A DNA stretch of 64,000 bases from Streptomyces sp. AC512_CC834. GTDB lineage: Bacteria > Actinomycetota > Actinomycetes > Streptomycetales > Streptomycetaceae. Both the position numbers and the translations under genes were made by a program. The stretch lies in NCBI RefSeq assembly GCF_019049325.1, contig NZ_JAGMUO010000048.1:38174-102173 (forward strand), given 5' to 3'. How positions within the stretch are numbered: the first letter of the stretch is position 1; each line of letters begins with the position of its first letter. The notes under the pieces are model-generated. The model was given only the letters and a program-made list of their open reading frames with translations, ran no database searches and was not told the origin of the DNA. Below are positions 40,831-47,846 of this stretch, one piece after another.

Positions 40831-42231
40831 GTGAGCGAGAGCGACCCGGTGCCCGGCGGGCGTCCCGGTGACGTCGAGCGGGCCACCGCGCTGAGCGGCG
40901 AGCTGGCCGGGCGGGGCGTGCACGGCGTCGTACTGGCGTACGTCGACACGGCCGGGATCGCCCGGGTGAAGACGGTGCCGACGGCGAAGCTCCCCTCGGC
41001 CGCGGCCTGGGGCGTCGGCATGTCGCCGGTGTTCGACACCTTCCTGGCGAACGACGCGATCGTCGCCACGGACGTCCTCGGCTCCCCGGACGGCGACTTG
41101 CGCCTCTACCCCGCCCTCGACCGGCTGACCGTGCTGGCGGCGCAGCCCGGCTGGGCGTGGGCGCCGGTCGACCGGATCACCCAGGAGGGCGCCCCGCATC
41201 CGGCGTGCGGGCGCACCGTCCTGCGCCGGACCGTGGCTCGGGCCGCCGAGCGGCACGGCGTCACGTTCCGGGCCGCCGTCGAGATCGAGTGGGCCGTGGG
41301 CCGGGGCGACACGGACGGCGACGCGTTCGTACCGGCGGTGTCGGGACCGGCCTACGGTGCGGTCCGGCAGGTCGAGCTGAGCGACTGCGCCGCCGACCTC
41401 CTGGCGGCGCTCGCGGCGCAGGGCGTGGACGTGGAGCAGCTCCATCCCGAGTACGCGGCGGGGCAGTTCGAGATCTCGGTGGGCGCGCTCGACCCGGTGG
41501 CGGCGGCGGACCGCAGTGTGCTGGTGCGGCAGACGATCCGCGCCGTGACGCGGCGGCACGGGCTGCGGGTGTCCTTCGCCCCGGCTGTCCTCGGGCAGGG
41601 CGTCGGCAACGGCGGGCATCTCCACCTCTCCGCCTGGCGCGACGGGACGAATCTGCACGCGGGCGGTGCGGGCCGGTACGGCATGACGGCCGAGGCGGAG
41701 TCGTTCGTGGCCGGGGTGCTGGACCACCTCCCGGCGCTCACGGCGATGACCGCGCCGAGCCCGGCCAGCCGGCTGCGGCTGCGGCCCTCGCAGTGGGCGG
41801 GGGTGTTCACCGCCTGGGGCCGGGAGACCCGCGAGGCCGCGCTGCGGATCGTCACCGGCACCGCCGGGGTGCGTGACCGGGCGGCGAACCTGGAGGTGAA
41901 GCCGGTCGACCTCGCCGCCAACCCCTATCTCGCCCTCGCCTCGGTGATCGCCGCCGGTCTTGACGGGCTCGCCTCGTCCGCGCCGCTGGCGCAGGAGATC
42001 ACCGGCGACCCGGCCCGGCTGGACGCGGCCGAGGCCGAGGCCCGGGGGGTGCGCCGGCTGCCGGTCTCGCTCGCGGAGTCGGTGGAGGCGTTCCGCGCGG
42101 ACGGTGTGCTCCGGACCGCGCTGGGGCCGGTGCTGGCCGACGCGGTGGCCGCCGTACGGCTCGGGGAGATCGCGGCGGTCGAAGGGCTGGACGACGACCT
42201 GGTGGCGGCGGCCTACCGCTGGAAGTACTGA
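40831..42231 (+). CDS. Glutamine synthetase-like ligase, GlnA3 (gamma-glutamylpolyamine synthetase) type
   Basis: A 466-residue glutamine-synthetase-fold protein. The N-terminal beta-grasp part (VVLAYVDTAGIARVKTV) and the catalytic part (FRAAVEIEWAVG with metal Glu; QLHPEYAAGQFEIS; GNGGHLHLSAWRDG; ANLEVKPVDLAANPYLALA) are present. Several positions differ from true GlnA, and the length and sequence style match the Streptomyces GlnA3 group, which glutamylates polyamines. That assignment is from memory of the group, not from a comparison run here. AAGGAG lies 7 bp before the GTG. It is 1 bp from an amidohydrolase gene. Confidence 0.8.
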   Translation: MSESDPVPGGRPGDVERATALSGELAGRGVHGVVLAYVDTAGIARVKTVPTAKLPSAAAWGVGMSPVFDTFLANDAIVATDVLGSPDGDLRLYPALDRLTVLAAQPGWAWAPVDRITQEGAPHPACGRTVLRRTVARAAERHGVTFRAAVEIEWAVGRGDTDGDAFVPAVSGPAYGAVRQVELSDCAADLLAALAAQGVDVEQLHPEYAAGQFEISVGALDPVAAADRSVLVRQTIRAVTRRHGLRVSFAPAVLGQGVGNGGHLHLSAWRDGTNLHAGGAGRYGMTAEAESFVAGVLDHLPALTAMTAPSPASRLRLRPSQWAGVFTAWGRETREAALRIVTGTAGVRDRAANLEVKPVDLAANPYLALASVIAAGLDGLASSAPLAQEITGDPARLDAAEAEARGVRRLPVSLAESVEAFRADGVLRTALGPVLADAVAAVRLGEIAAVEGLDDDLVAAAYRWKY

Positions 42232-42232
42232 C

Positions 42233-43378
42233 ATGGCGGCCGGGCCGGTCCACGAGAGGCTGGGCGCGCTGCAGTTGGTGGACCATCACTGTCACGGCGC
42301 CACCACGGACGGCCTGGACCGGGAGGGTTTCGAGTCCCTGCTCACCGAGGGCGAGGCGTGGCCCGGCGTCTCCCCCTTCGACAGCCCCGTCGGCCTCGCC
42401 GTACGCCGGCACTGCGCGCCCCTGCTGGACCTGCCGCGCCACGCGCCGCCCGACCTGTACCTGGCCCGGCGGGCCGAGTTGGGGGCCGCCGAGGTGACCA
42501 GGCGGTTCCTGCGGGCCGCGGGCACGGGCGTGTTCTGCGTGGACACCGGTTACGCCCCGCACCGGGTGACCGCGCCGGCCGAGCTGGCGGAGGCGGCGGG
42601 CGCGACGGCGTACGAGGTGGTCCGGCTGGAGTCGGTCGCGGAGGCGGTGGCGGCCGGGGGCGTGGAGCCGGACGCGTACGCGGGGGCGTTCCGCACGGCC
42701 GCGTGGGAGGCGGTCCGGCGGCCGGGCGTGGTGGGGGTCAAGTCGGTGGCGGCCTACCGCACCGGCTTCGAGCTGGACCCGGCCCGACCGTCGCCGGGCG
42801 AGGTCACCGAGGCCGCCCGGCGCTGGCTCGCGCGCGGCGGGCGGCTTGAGGACCCGGTGCTGACGCGGCACCTGCTGTGGACCGCCGTGGACCTCGGGCG
42901 GCCGCTGCAACTGCACACGGGGTTCGGCGACAGCGACATCCGCATGCACCGCGTGGATCCGACCCACCTGACCGACTGGCTGCGGCTGATCGCCGGCACG
43001 ATCCCGGTGCTGCTGCTGCACTGCTGGCCCTACCAGCGGCAGGCGGCCTACCTGTCGGCGGTGTTCGAACGGGTGTACCTCGACGTGGGTCTCACCCTGC
43101 ACCACGTCGGTCCGGCGCGGGCGGGGGCGATCCTCGCGGAGGCGCTGGAGATCACCCCGTTCCGCAAGCTGCTGTACAGCTCCGACGCCTACGGGTTGGC
43201 CGAGTTCCACCACCTGGGGGCACTGGCCTTCCGGCAGGGGCTGGCCGGACTGCTTCAGGAGCGGCTGGACGCCGACGAGCTGGCCCTGCCGGACGCGCTG
43301 CGCATCGCACGCTGGGCGGGGCGCGACAACGCCCGCCGGGTCTACCGGTTGCCCGGCGGCCCGCTGGACGACGGCTGA
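42233..43378 (+). CDS. Amidohydrolase-family metal-dependent hydrolase (FluG N-domain-like)
   Basis: A 381-residue TIM-barrel hydrolase. HHCH near residue 18 gives the first metal pair, GVKSVAAYR the bridging Lys position, LQLHTGFGD and LLLHCWPY the next His residues, and LLYSSDAYG the Asp. In FluG proteins such a domain is fused ahead of a glutamine-synthetase domain; here the two are separate, in the reverse order, and translationally linked (1 bp apart). It may remove the glutamyl group or act on a product of the upstream ligase. Confidence 0.85.
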   Translation: MAAGPVHERLGALQLVDHHCHGATTDGLDREGFESLLTEGEAWPGVSPFDSPVGLAVRRHCAPLLDLPRHAPPDLYLARRAELGAAEVTRRFLRAAGTGVFCVDTGYAPHRVTAPAELAEAAGATAYEVVRLESVAEAVAAGGVEPDAYAGAFRTAAWEAVRRPGVVGVKSVAAYRTGFELDPARPSPGEVTEAARRWLARGGRLEDPVLTRHLLWTAVDLGRPLQLHTGFGDSDIRMHRVDPTHLTDWLRLIAGTIPVLLLHCWPYQRQAAYLSAVFERVYLDVGLTLHHVGPARAGAILAEALEITPFRKLLYSSDAYGLAEFHHLGALAFRQGLAGLLQERLDADELALPDALRIARWAGRDNARRVYRLPGGPLDDG

Positions 43379-43454
43379 GCGGCGTGGGAGGGGTCACAGT
43401 CCAGTCCCGGAGCGCCGCCCGGGAACCAGGAACGGCTGAAAGTATGATCAAGCG

Positions 43455-43991
43455 ATGTCTGACATGACCGAAACCACGCCGGGCTGGCTGCCGAGCGACG
43501 AACTCGAGATGACGCGCGCCCGCATGCCGATCCTGTACGTCGAGGCCGTGCCCGTGCGGGTGGACGACAGCGGCGAAGTCACCAGCGTCGGCCTGCTCCT
43601 GCGCATCGGGCCGGACGGGACGGTCAGCCGGACGCTGGTCGCCGGCCGGGTGCTGCACCACGAGCGGGTCCGGGACGCCCTGCTGCGTCATCTGGAGAAG
43701 GACCTCGGCCCGGTGGCGCTGCCCCGGGTGCCGTCCTCGCTCCAGCCGTTCACGGTGGCCGAGTACTTCCCCACGCACGGTGTCACGCCGTACCACGATC
43801 CCCGGCAGCACGCGGTCTCCCTCGCCTACGTCGTGCCGGTGACCGGTGACTGCCGGCCCCGGCAGGACGCGCTGGACCTGGTCTGGTTCGATCCTCGGGA
43901 GGCCCTGTCCCCGGCGGTGCAGAGCGAGATGCCGGGCGGGCACGGGGTCCTGCTGAAGCAGGCGCTGGCGCATGTGGGCTGTGTGGTCTGA
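43455..43991 (+). CDS. NUDIX-like DUF4916 protein
   Basis: A 178-residue protein matching DUF4916 in layout: WLPSDELEMTRARMPILYVEAVPV at the start, a degenerate Nudix box near RVLHHERVRDALLRHLEKDLG, then QHAVSLAYVVPVTGDC and LDLVWFDP. The missing GxxxxxE...REUxEE pattern makes pyrophosphohydrolase activity doubtful. ATG 43455 or 43464. It converges on the antiporter operon with a 14-bp gap. Confidence 0.8.
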   Translation: MSDMTETTPGWLPSDELEMTRARMPILYVEAVPVRVDDSGEVTSVGLLLRIGPDGTVSRTLVAGRVLHHERVRDALLRHLEKDLGPVALPRVPSSLQPFTVAEYFPTHGVTPYHDPRQHAVSLAYVVPVTGDCRPRQDALDLVWFDPREALSPAVQSEMPGGHGVLLKQALAHVGCVV

Positions 43992-44004
43992 AGGCTCCCG
44001 GGGG

Positions 44005-44370
44005 CTACTCCTCGCGCCGGTCCGCGGCGCTCAGTTGCGGGTCCAGGTCGTCCCTGAGCAGGCCCCGGGACCCCGTCTGGCCGGTGCGGTAGGCGGAGCG
44101 GGCCACCAGGTGGGAGGCGACCGGGCTGGTGAGGAACTGGAAGAGGACGATCAGCGCGAGGGTGCCCACGTCGGTGCCGTGCCGCAGCCTCAGCGCCACC
44201 CCGGCCAGGACGAGGAGCATCCCGAGGGTCTGCGGTTTGGTGGCGGCGTGACTGCGGGAGAGCACGTCGGGGAAACGGACCATCCCGATCACTCCGAGCA
44301 GGCACTGCAGGCAGCCGAGGAGCATCAGGACCGCCCCGGCCAGATCGGCGGCCTCGGCCCAGGCGTTCAC
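44005..44370 (-). CDS. mnhG: Cation/proton antiporter subunit G
   Basis: A 121-residue MnhG/PhaG protein with three hydrophobic segments and the family motifs GVIGMVRFPDVLSRSHAATK and ALIVLFQFLTSPVASHLVARSAY. The GTG start at 44370 overlaps the mnhF stop. Last gene of the Mrp operon. The short charged tail is variable. Confidence 0.92.
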   Translation of the reverse strand: MNAWAEAADLAGAVLMLLGCLQCLLGVIGMVRFPDVLSRSHAATKPQTLGMLLVLAGVALRLRHGTDVGTLALIVLFQFLTSPVASHLVARSAYRTGQTGSRGLLRDDLDPQLSAADRREE

Positions 44371-44684
44371 CGGTGGTCCTGCTCGCCGTCCGGCCGCGCG
44401 GAGGGCCGGTCGCGTACCGCGATGAAGCGGGCGATGCCCACCGAGCCGGTGAAGCCGAGGAAGGCGAGCACCAGCATCACGGGGAAGTAGAAGGAGTCTC
44501 GGTCGTGGGCGGCCTTCACGCCGATGCCGGCGATGATGAGCGCCGCGGCCACGTCCAGGGCGACCGCGCGGTCCAGCATCGAGGGGCCGTACCAGAACCG
44601 GTACAGCAGCAGGGCGCCGGCGACGAGGATCATCACGAGCGAGGCGATCAGCATCGCCTCTTCGACGGCGTGCAGGGTGGTCAC
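44367..44684 (-). CDS. mnhF: Cation/proton antiporter subunit F
   Basis: A 105-residue MnhF/PhaF protein with three membrane helices and RFWYGPSMLDRAVALDV, its family hallmark. GTG 44684 overlaps mnhE (GTGA). Needed for assembly of the multi-subunit Mrp antiporter. Confidence 0.92.
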   Translation of the reverse strand: MTTLHAVEEAMLIASLVMILVAGALLLYRFWYGPSMLDRAVALDVAAALIIAGIGVKAAHDRDSFYFPVMLVLAFLGFTGSVGIARFIAVRDRPSARPDGEQDHR

Positions 44685-45280
44685 GGCGAGGGGTCACCTT
44701 CCGGTACGGGACGGGCGGCGTCGGCGATGTCCTCGGCGGTGCCGAAGGCGCGGGCGACGAGTTCCTCCATGCGCCACACCTGCCGCTGGGCGCTCTCGAT
44801 CCCGCCGGGATTCTCCGCGTCGAGGACGTGCATGAACAGGGTGGCCGTCGCCCGGCGCACCTCGACCACGGAGCCGCCGGGGACGTTGGAGACGGCGACG
44901 GCGGTGGCCGTGAGCATGAGGTCGCTGCGCACCCGCAGCGGGACGGCCACGACCGCGGCGCGGTAGGGGCCCTTGGTGAAGATCTGCCGGGTGACCTCGA
45001 CGCTGGAGGAGAACATGTCGTACAGCAGGTAGGCCCCGAGGCGCAGGATGCCCAGGGGCCGCAGCCGCAGACCGATGTCCACGGCGGGCAGCGGAAAGGC
45101 CAGGCACAGGCAGACCGCGACGACGACGCCGTTGACGAGGTTGGCCCAGGACGGGGTGCCCCACAGCAGGATCCAGATGACCGTGAGCCAGCCGATGAGC
45201 GGCAGGTCGAGCACGCGTCGGCCGCGGCCGACGCGGAAGGACCAACTGTAGGGGGAACGGTCGCGGAAGAGGTTGCTCAC
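44681..45280 (-). CDS. mnhE: Cation/proton antiporter subunit E
   Basis: A 199-residue MnhE/PhaE protein. Two N-terminal helices (PLIGWLTVIWILLWGTPSWANLVNGVVVAVCLCLAFPL, spanning about 26-63) are followed by a soluble part with TATAVAVSNVPGGSVVEV. GTG 45280 overlaps the mnhD stop (GTGA). It is at the longer end for the family because of a basic N-terminal segment and a C-terminal helix. Confidence 0.92.
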   Translation of the reverse strand: MSNLFRDRSPYSWSFRVGRGRRVLDLPLIGWLTVIWILLWGTPSWANLVNGVVVAVCLCLAFPLPAVDIGLRLRPLGILRLGAYLLYDMFSSSVEVTRQIFTKGPYRAAVVAVPLRVRSDLMLTATAVAVSNVPGGSVVEVRRATATLFMHVLDAENPGGIESAQRQVWRMEELVARAFGTAEDIADAARPVPEGDPSP

Positions 45281-47085
45281 CGGCCGAGCACCGCCTCGAT
45301 GTAGGGGGTGCGGGCGAGGAGTTCGGTGGCGGCGGCCTCGGTGAAGGTGGTGAGGGGGCCGGCGAGCACGGTGTAGAGCAGGCCGAGGGCGACGGCGGCG
45401 CCGGTCGCCGCCGTCATCGGCCAGGGCAGCCGCTTGGTGGTGGTGATGGACTGGCCCAGGAAGCCCGCGGAGACCACGGCACCCGCAGGCACCGGCAGAC
45501 CGCTGCCGGGGCCGGTCGCCGGCCCGGGGCCGGTTGCCTTCCCCGGACCGCTCGCCTTTCCCGGACCGCTTGCCTTCCCCGGACCGCTCGCCTTCCCCGG
45601 GCCGGTCGCCTTCCCCGGGCCGGTCGCCTTCGCGGGGCCGGTCGCCCCCGCCTCTTCGTCGTCACCCGGCTCGTCGTCGCCCGGCTCGTCGTCGTCCGGC
45701 TCGTCGTCGTCCGGCTCGTCGTCCTCGGCGGACTCCAGCACCACGCCCTCGGCCTCGGTCCCGGGTGGCGCGTCGCGCCAGAACGCGAGGTTCCAGACCT
45801 TCGCCATGACGTAGAGCGTGAGCAGGCTGGTGGCGACGGACCCGGCGACGAGCGCCCACGCCCAGCCGCCGCCGTTCTCGACGCCCGCCCGCATCAGGCC
45901 GAGCTTGCCGATGAACCCGGACAGCGGCGGGATGCCCGCGAGGTTCATGGCGGGCACGAAGAACAGCACGGCGAGCAGCGGCGCCGCCCTCGCCAGGCCG
46001 CCGAGGCGGGTGAGTTCCGTGGTGCCGTCGCGCCGCTCGATGAGCCCGGCGACGAGGAACAGGGTGGTCTGCACGGTGATGTGGTGGGCCACGTACACGA
46101 TCGCCCCGCTGATCGATGCCCGTCCCGCGAGCGCGATGCCGAAGACCATGTAGCCGATGTGGCTGATGAGGGTGAAGGACAGCACCCGCTTGAGGTCGGT
46201 CTGGGCGACGGCGCCGAGGATGCCCACGGCCATGGAGGCGAGCGCGGCGAGCATCAGCAGGTCGCCGAGGCGGTGGCCGGGGAAGAGCAGGGTCTGGGTG
46301 CGCAGCATCGAGTACACGCCGACCTTGGTCAGCAGACCGGCGAAGACCGCGGTGACCGGGGCGGGCGCGGTCGGGTAGGAGTCGGGCAGCCAGGCCGCAA
46401 GCGGGAACACCGCCGCCTTGATCGCGAAGACCGTCAGCAGCATCGCCTCCAGCAGGGTGCGCACCCCGAGCGGCACCTCCTGCAGCCGCAGCGCGAGCTG
46501 GGCGAAGTTCACGGTGCCCGCGACGGCGTAGGTCATGGCGATGGCGACCAGGAAGAGCACGGAGGAGAACAGCGAGATGATCACGTACGTCGACCCGGCC
46601 CGGATCCGGGTCGCGGTGCCGCCGATGGTGAGCAGGACGAAGCTCGCGACGAGCATGATCTCGAAGCCGACGTAGAGGTTGACGAGGTCTCCGGCCAGGA
46701 AGGTGCAGGAGACGCCCGCCACGAGGATGAGGTAGGCGGGGTGGAAGACGCCGACCGGCGCCTGGTCGTCGCGGTCGGCCATGCCCTGGCCCAGGGAGTA
46801 CACGAGGACGAGCAGGGTGACGGCGCTGGAGACGGTGAGCATCAGGCCCGCAAGGCGGTCGGCGACGAGGGTGATGCCGACCGGCGGTGCGAAGTCGCCG
46901 AGGTGCACGCTGAGCGGGCCGTGGCGGTCGGCGGCCACCATGAGGAGCACCGAGAGCACCAGGACCGCGCCGAGCACGGCGAGGCTGATGAAGCGCTGGA
47001 ACCGGTGGAGCCGGGGGCCGATGGCCAGCTTCAGGCCCGTGACGCACAGGGGCAGCAGGACGGGGAGCGGGACGAGCGCGTTCAA
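45277..47085 (-). CDS. mnhD: Cation/proton antiporter subunit D with a repeat-coded insertion
   Basis: A 602-residue NuoN/MnhD membrane subunit with about 14 helices. The proton-path Lys/Glu helices are recognisable (NLYVGFEIMLVASFVLLTIGG; AAVFPLAAWLPDSYPTAP; VLSFTLISHIGYMVFGI). Residues about 453-520, between the penultimate and last helices, are an insertion: EPDDD/EPGDD acidic repeats followed by TGPGKA/SGPGKA repeats. Without it the length would be the usual 500-530. TTG at 47085, with GGAAGGA upstream, overlaps the mnhC stop. The insertion should lie in one aqueous loop. Confidence 0.9.
   Translation of the reverse strand: MNALVPLPVLLPLCVTGLKLAIGPRLHRFQRFISLAVLGAVLVLSVLLMVAADRHGPLSVHLGDFAPPVGITLVADRLAGLMLTVSSAVTLLVLVYSLGQGMADRDDQAPVGVFHPAYLILVAGVSCTFLAGDLVNLYVGFEIMLVASFVLLTIGGTATRIRAGSTYVIISLFSSVLFLVAIAMTYAVAGTVNFAQLALRLQEVPLGVRTLLEAMLLTVFAIKAAVFPLAAWLPDSYPTAPAPVTAVFAGLLTKVGVYSMLRTQTLLFPGHRLGDLLMLAALASMAVGILGAVAQTDLKRVLSFTLISHIGYMVFGIALAGRASISGAIVYVAHHITVQTTLFLVAGLIERRDGTTELTRLGGLARAAPLLAVLFFVPAMNLAGIPPLSGFIGKLGLMRAGVENGGGWAWALVAGSVATSLLTLYVMAKVWNLAFWRDAPPGTEAEGVVLESAEDDEPDDDEPDDDEPGDDEPGDDEEAGATGPAKATGPGKATGPGKASGPGKASGPGKASGPGKATGPGPATGPGSGLPVPAGAVVSAGFLGQSITTTKRLPWPMTAATGAAVALGLLYTVLAGPLTTFTEAAATELLARTPYIEAVLGR
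45535..45646. repeat. 18-bp tandem repeat in mnhD (KASGPG-coding)
   Basis: About six copies of an 18-bp unit, plus-strand form TTCCCCGGACCGCTCGCC, differing mainly at third positions. Codes for basic/Gly-Pro units. Confidence 0.88.
45654..45727. repeat. 15-bp tandem repeat in mnhD (EPDDD-coding)
   Basis: Four to five copies of GGCTCGTCGTCGTCC on the plus strand. Codes for an acidic tract next to the Gly-Pro-Lys tract. Confidence 0.88.
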
Positions 47086-47846
47086 CTGGTTCCTTCCGTG
47101 CCGGCGCCCTCGGGGTCGTCGGGCTGGTCGGGCAGCGGGTGGCAGGAGTCCTCGCCGGGGCGGGAGTCGGGTTCGCGGCCGGTCTCCTCGGGGTCGTTGG
47201 AGGGTCCGGCGACGCGGGCCGGGGCCGGTCCCGGGCGGCCCGCGGCGTCGGTGGAGCCCAGCTCCCTGCCTTCCCGGTAGTCCTCGGGGTCGGCGCCGAG
47301 GATGTCGTTCCAGAGGTTCCCGGAGACGTCGTTGGCGCGGGCCTGGTAGGCGCGTTCCTCGCGGACCCGCCTGCGCAGCCGTCTGCGGGCGGCGCGGTAG
47401 CGGGCGCGCTGGCCGGAATCGGCGCCGCCGTCCTCGGCGCGGGCCTCGCGGTAGCGGTCCCGGAGTTCGCCGCGCCGGTCGAGGAACTCGGCGCGCAGGG
47501 CGACCAGCCGGTCCTCGGTGTCGTCGCTGATCTCGTCGGAGCCGGTGACCTGGTGGCTGCGGTAGGCCATGGCGAGCAGGAACGCGGTGGTGGCGAGGGT
47601 GATGACGATCGCGGTCAAGGCGATGGCCTGGGGCAGCGGGTCGGTGACGCGGTTGCGGATGACGTGCGGGTAGAGCAGCGGTGCGTGGCCCGCGCTGCCG
47701 GTGGAGGCGAGGACCAGCAGGTTGACGCCGTTGCCGAGGACGACGGCGCCGAGCAGGATCCGGGTCAGGGACCGGGTCAGCAGCAGGGTGGCACCGACGG
47801 CGTTCAGGACGGCGGCGGCCACCAGCAGGGAGAGGCTCACGGTCAT
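47082..47846 (-). CDS. mnhC: Cation/proton antiporter subunit C with a long C-terminal tail
   Basis: A 254-residue protein. Residues 1-110 are a normal MnhC/NuoK-like subunit with three helices (LGAVVLGNGVNLLVLAS; PLPQAIALTAIVITLATTAFLLAM). The remaining 140 residues are a cytoplasmic tail: a strongly charged, Arg-rich helix (about 125-195) and then an acidic, Pro/Gly-rich end. The typical subunit stops near residue 115-130. ATG 47846 overlaps the mnhA stop (ATGA). Confidence 0.92.
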   Translation of the reverse strand: MTVSLSLLVAAAVLNAVGATLLLTRSLTRILLGAVVLGNGVNLLVLASTGSAGHAPLLYPHVIRNRVTDPLPQAIALTAIVITLATTAFLLAMAYRSHQVTGSDEISDDTEDRLVALRAEFLDRRGELRDRYREARAEDGGADSGQRARYRAARRRLRRRVREERAYQARANDVSGNLWNDILGADPEDYREGRELGSTDAAGRPGPAPARVAGPSNDPEETGREPDSRPGEDSCHPLPDQPDDPEGAGTEGTS

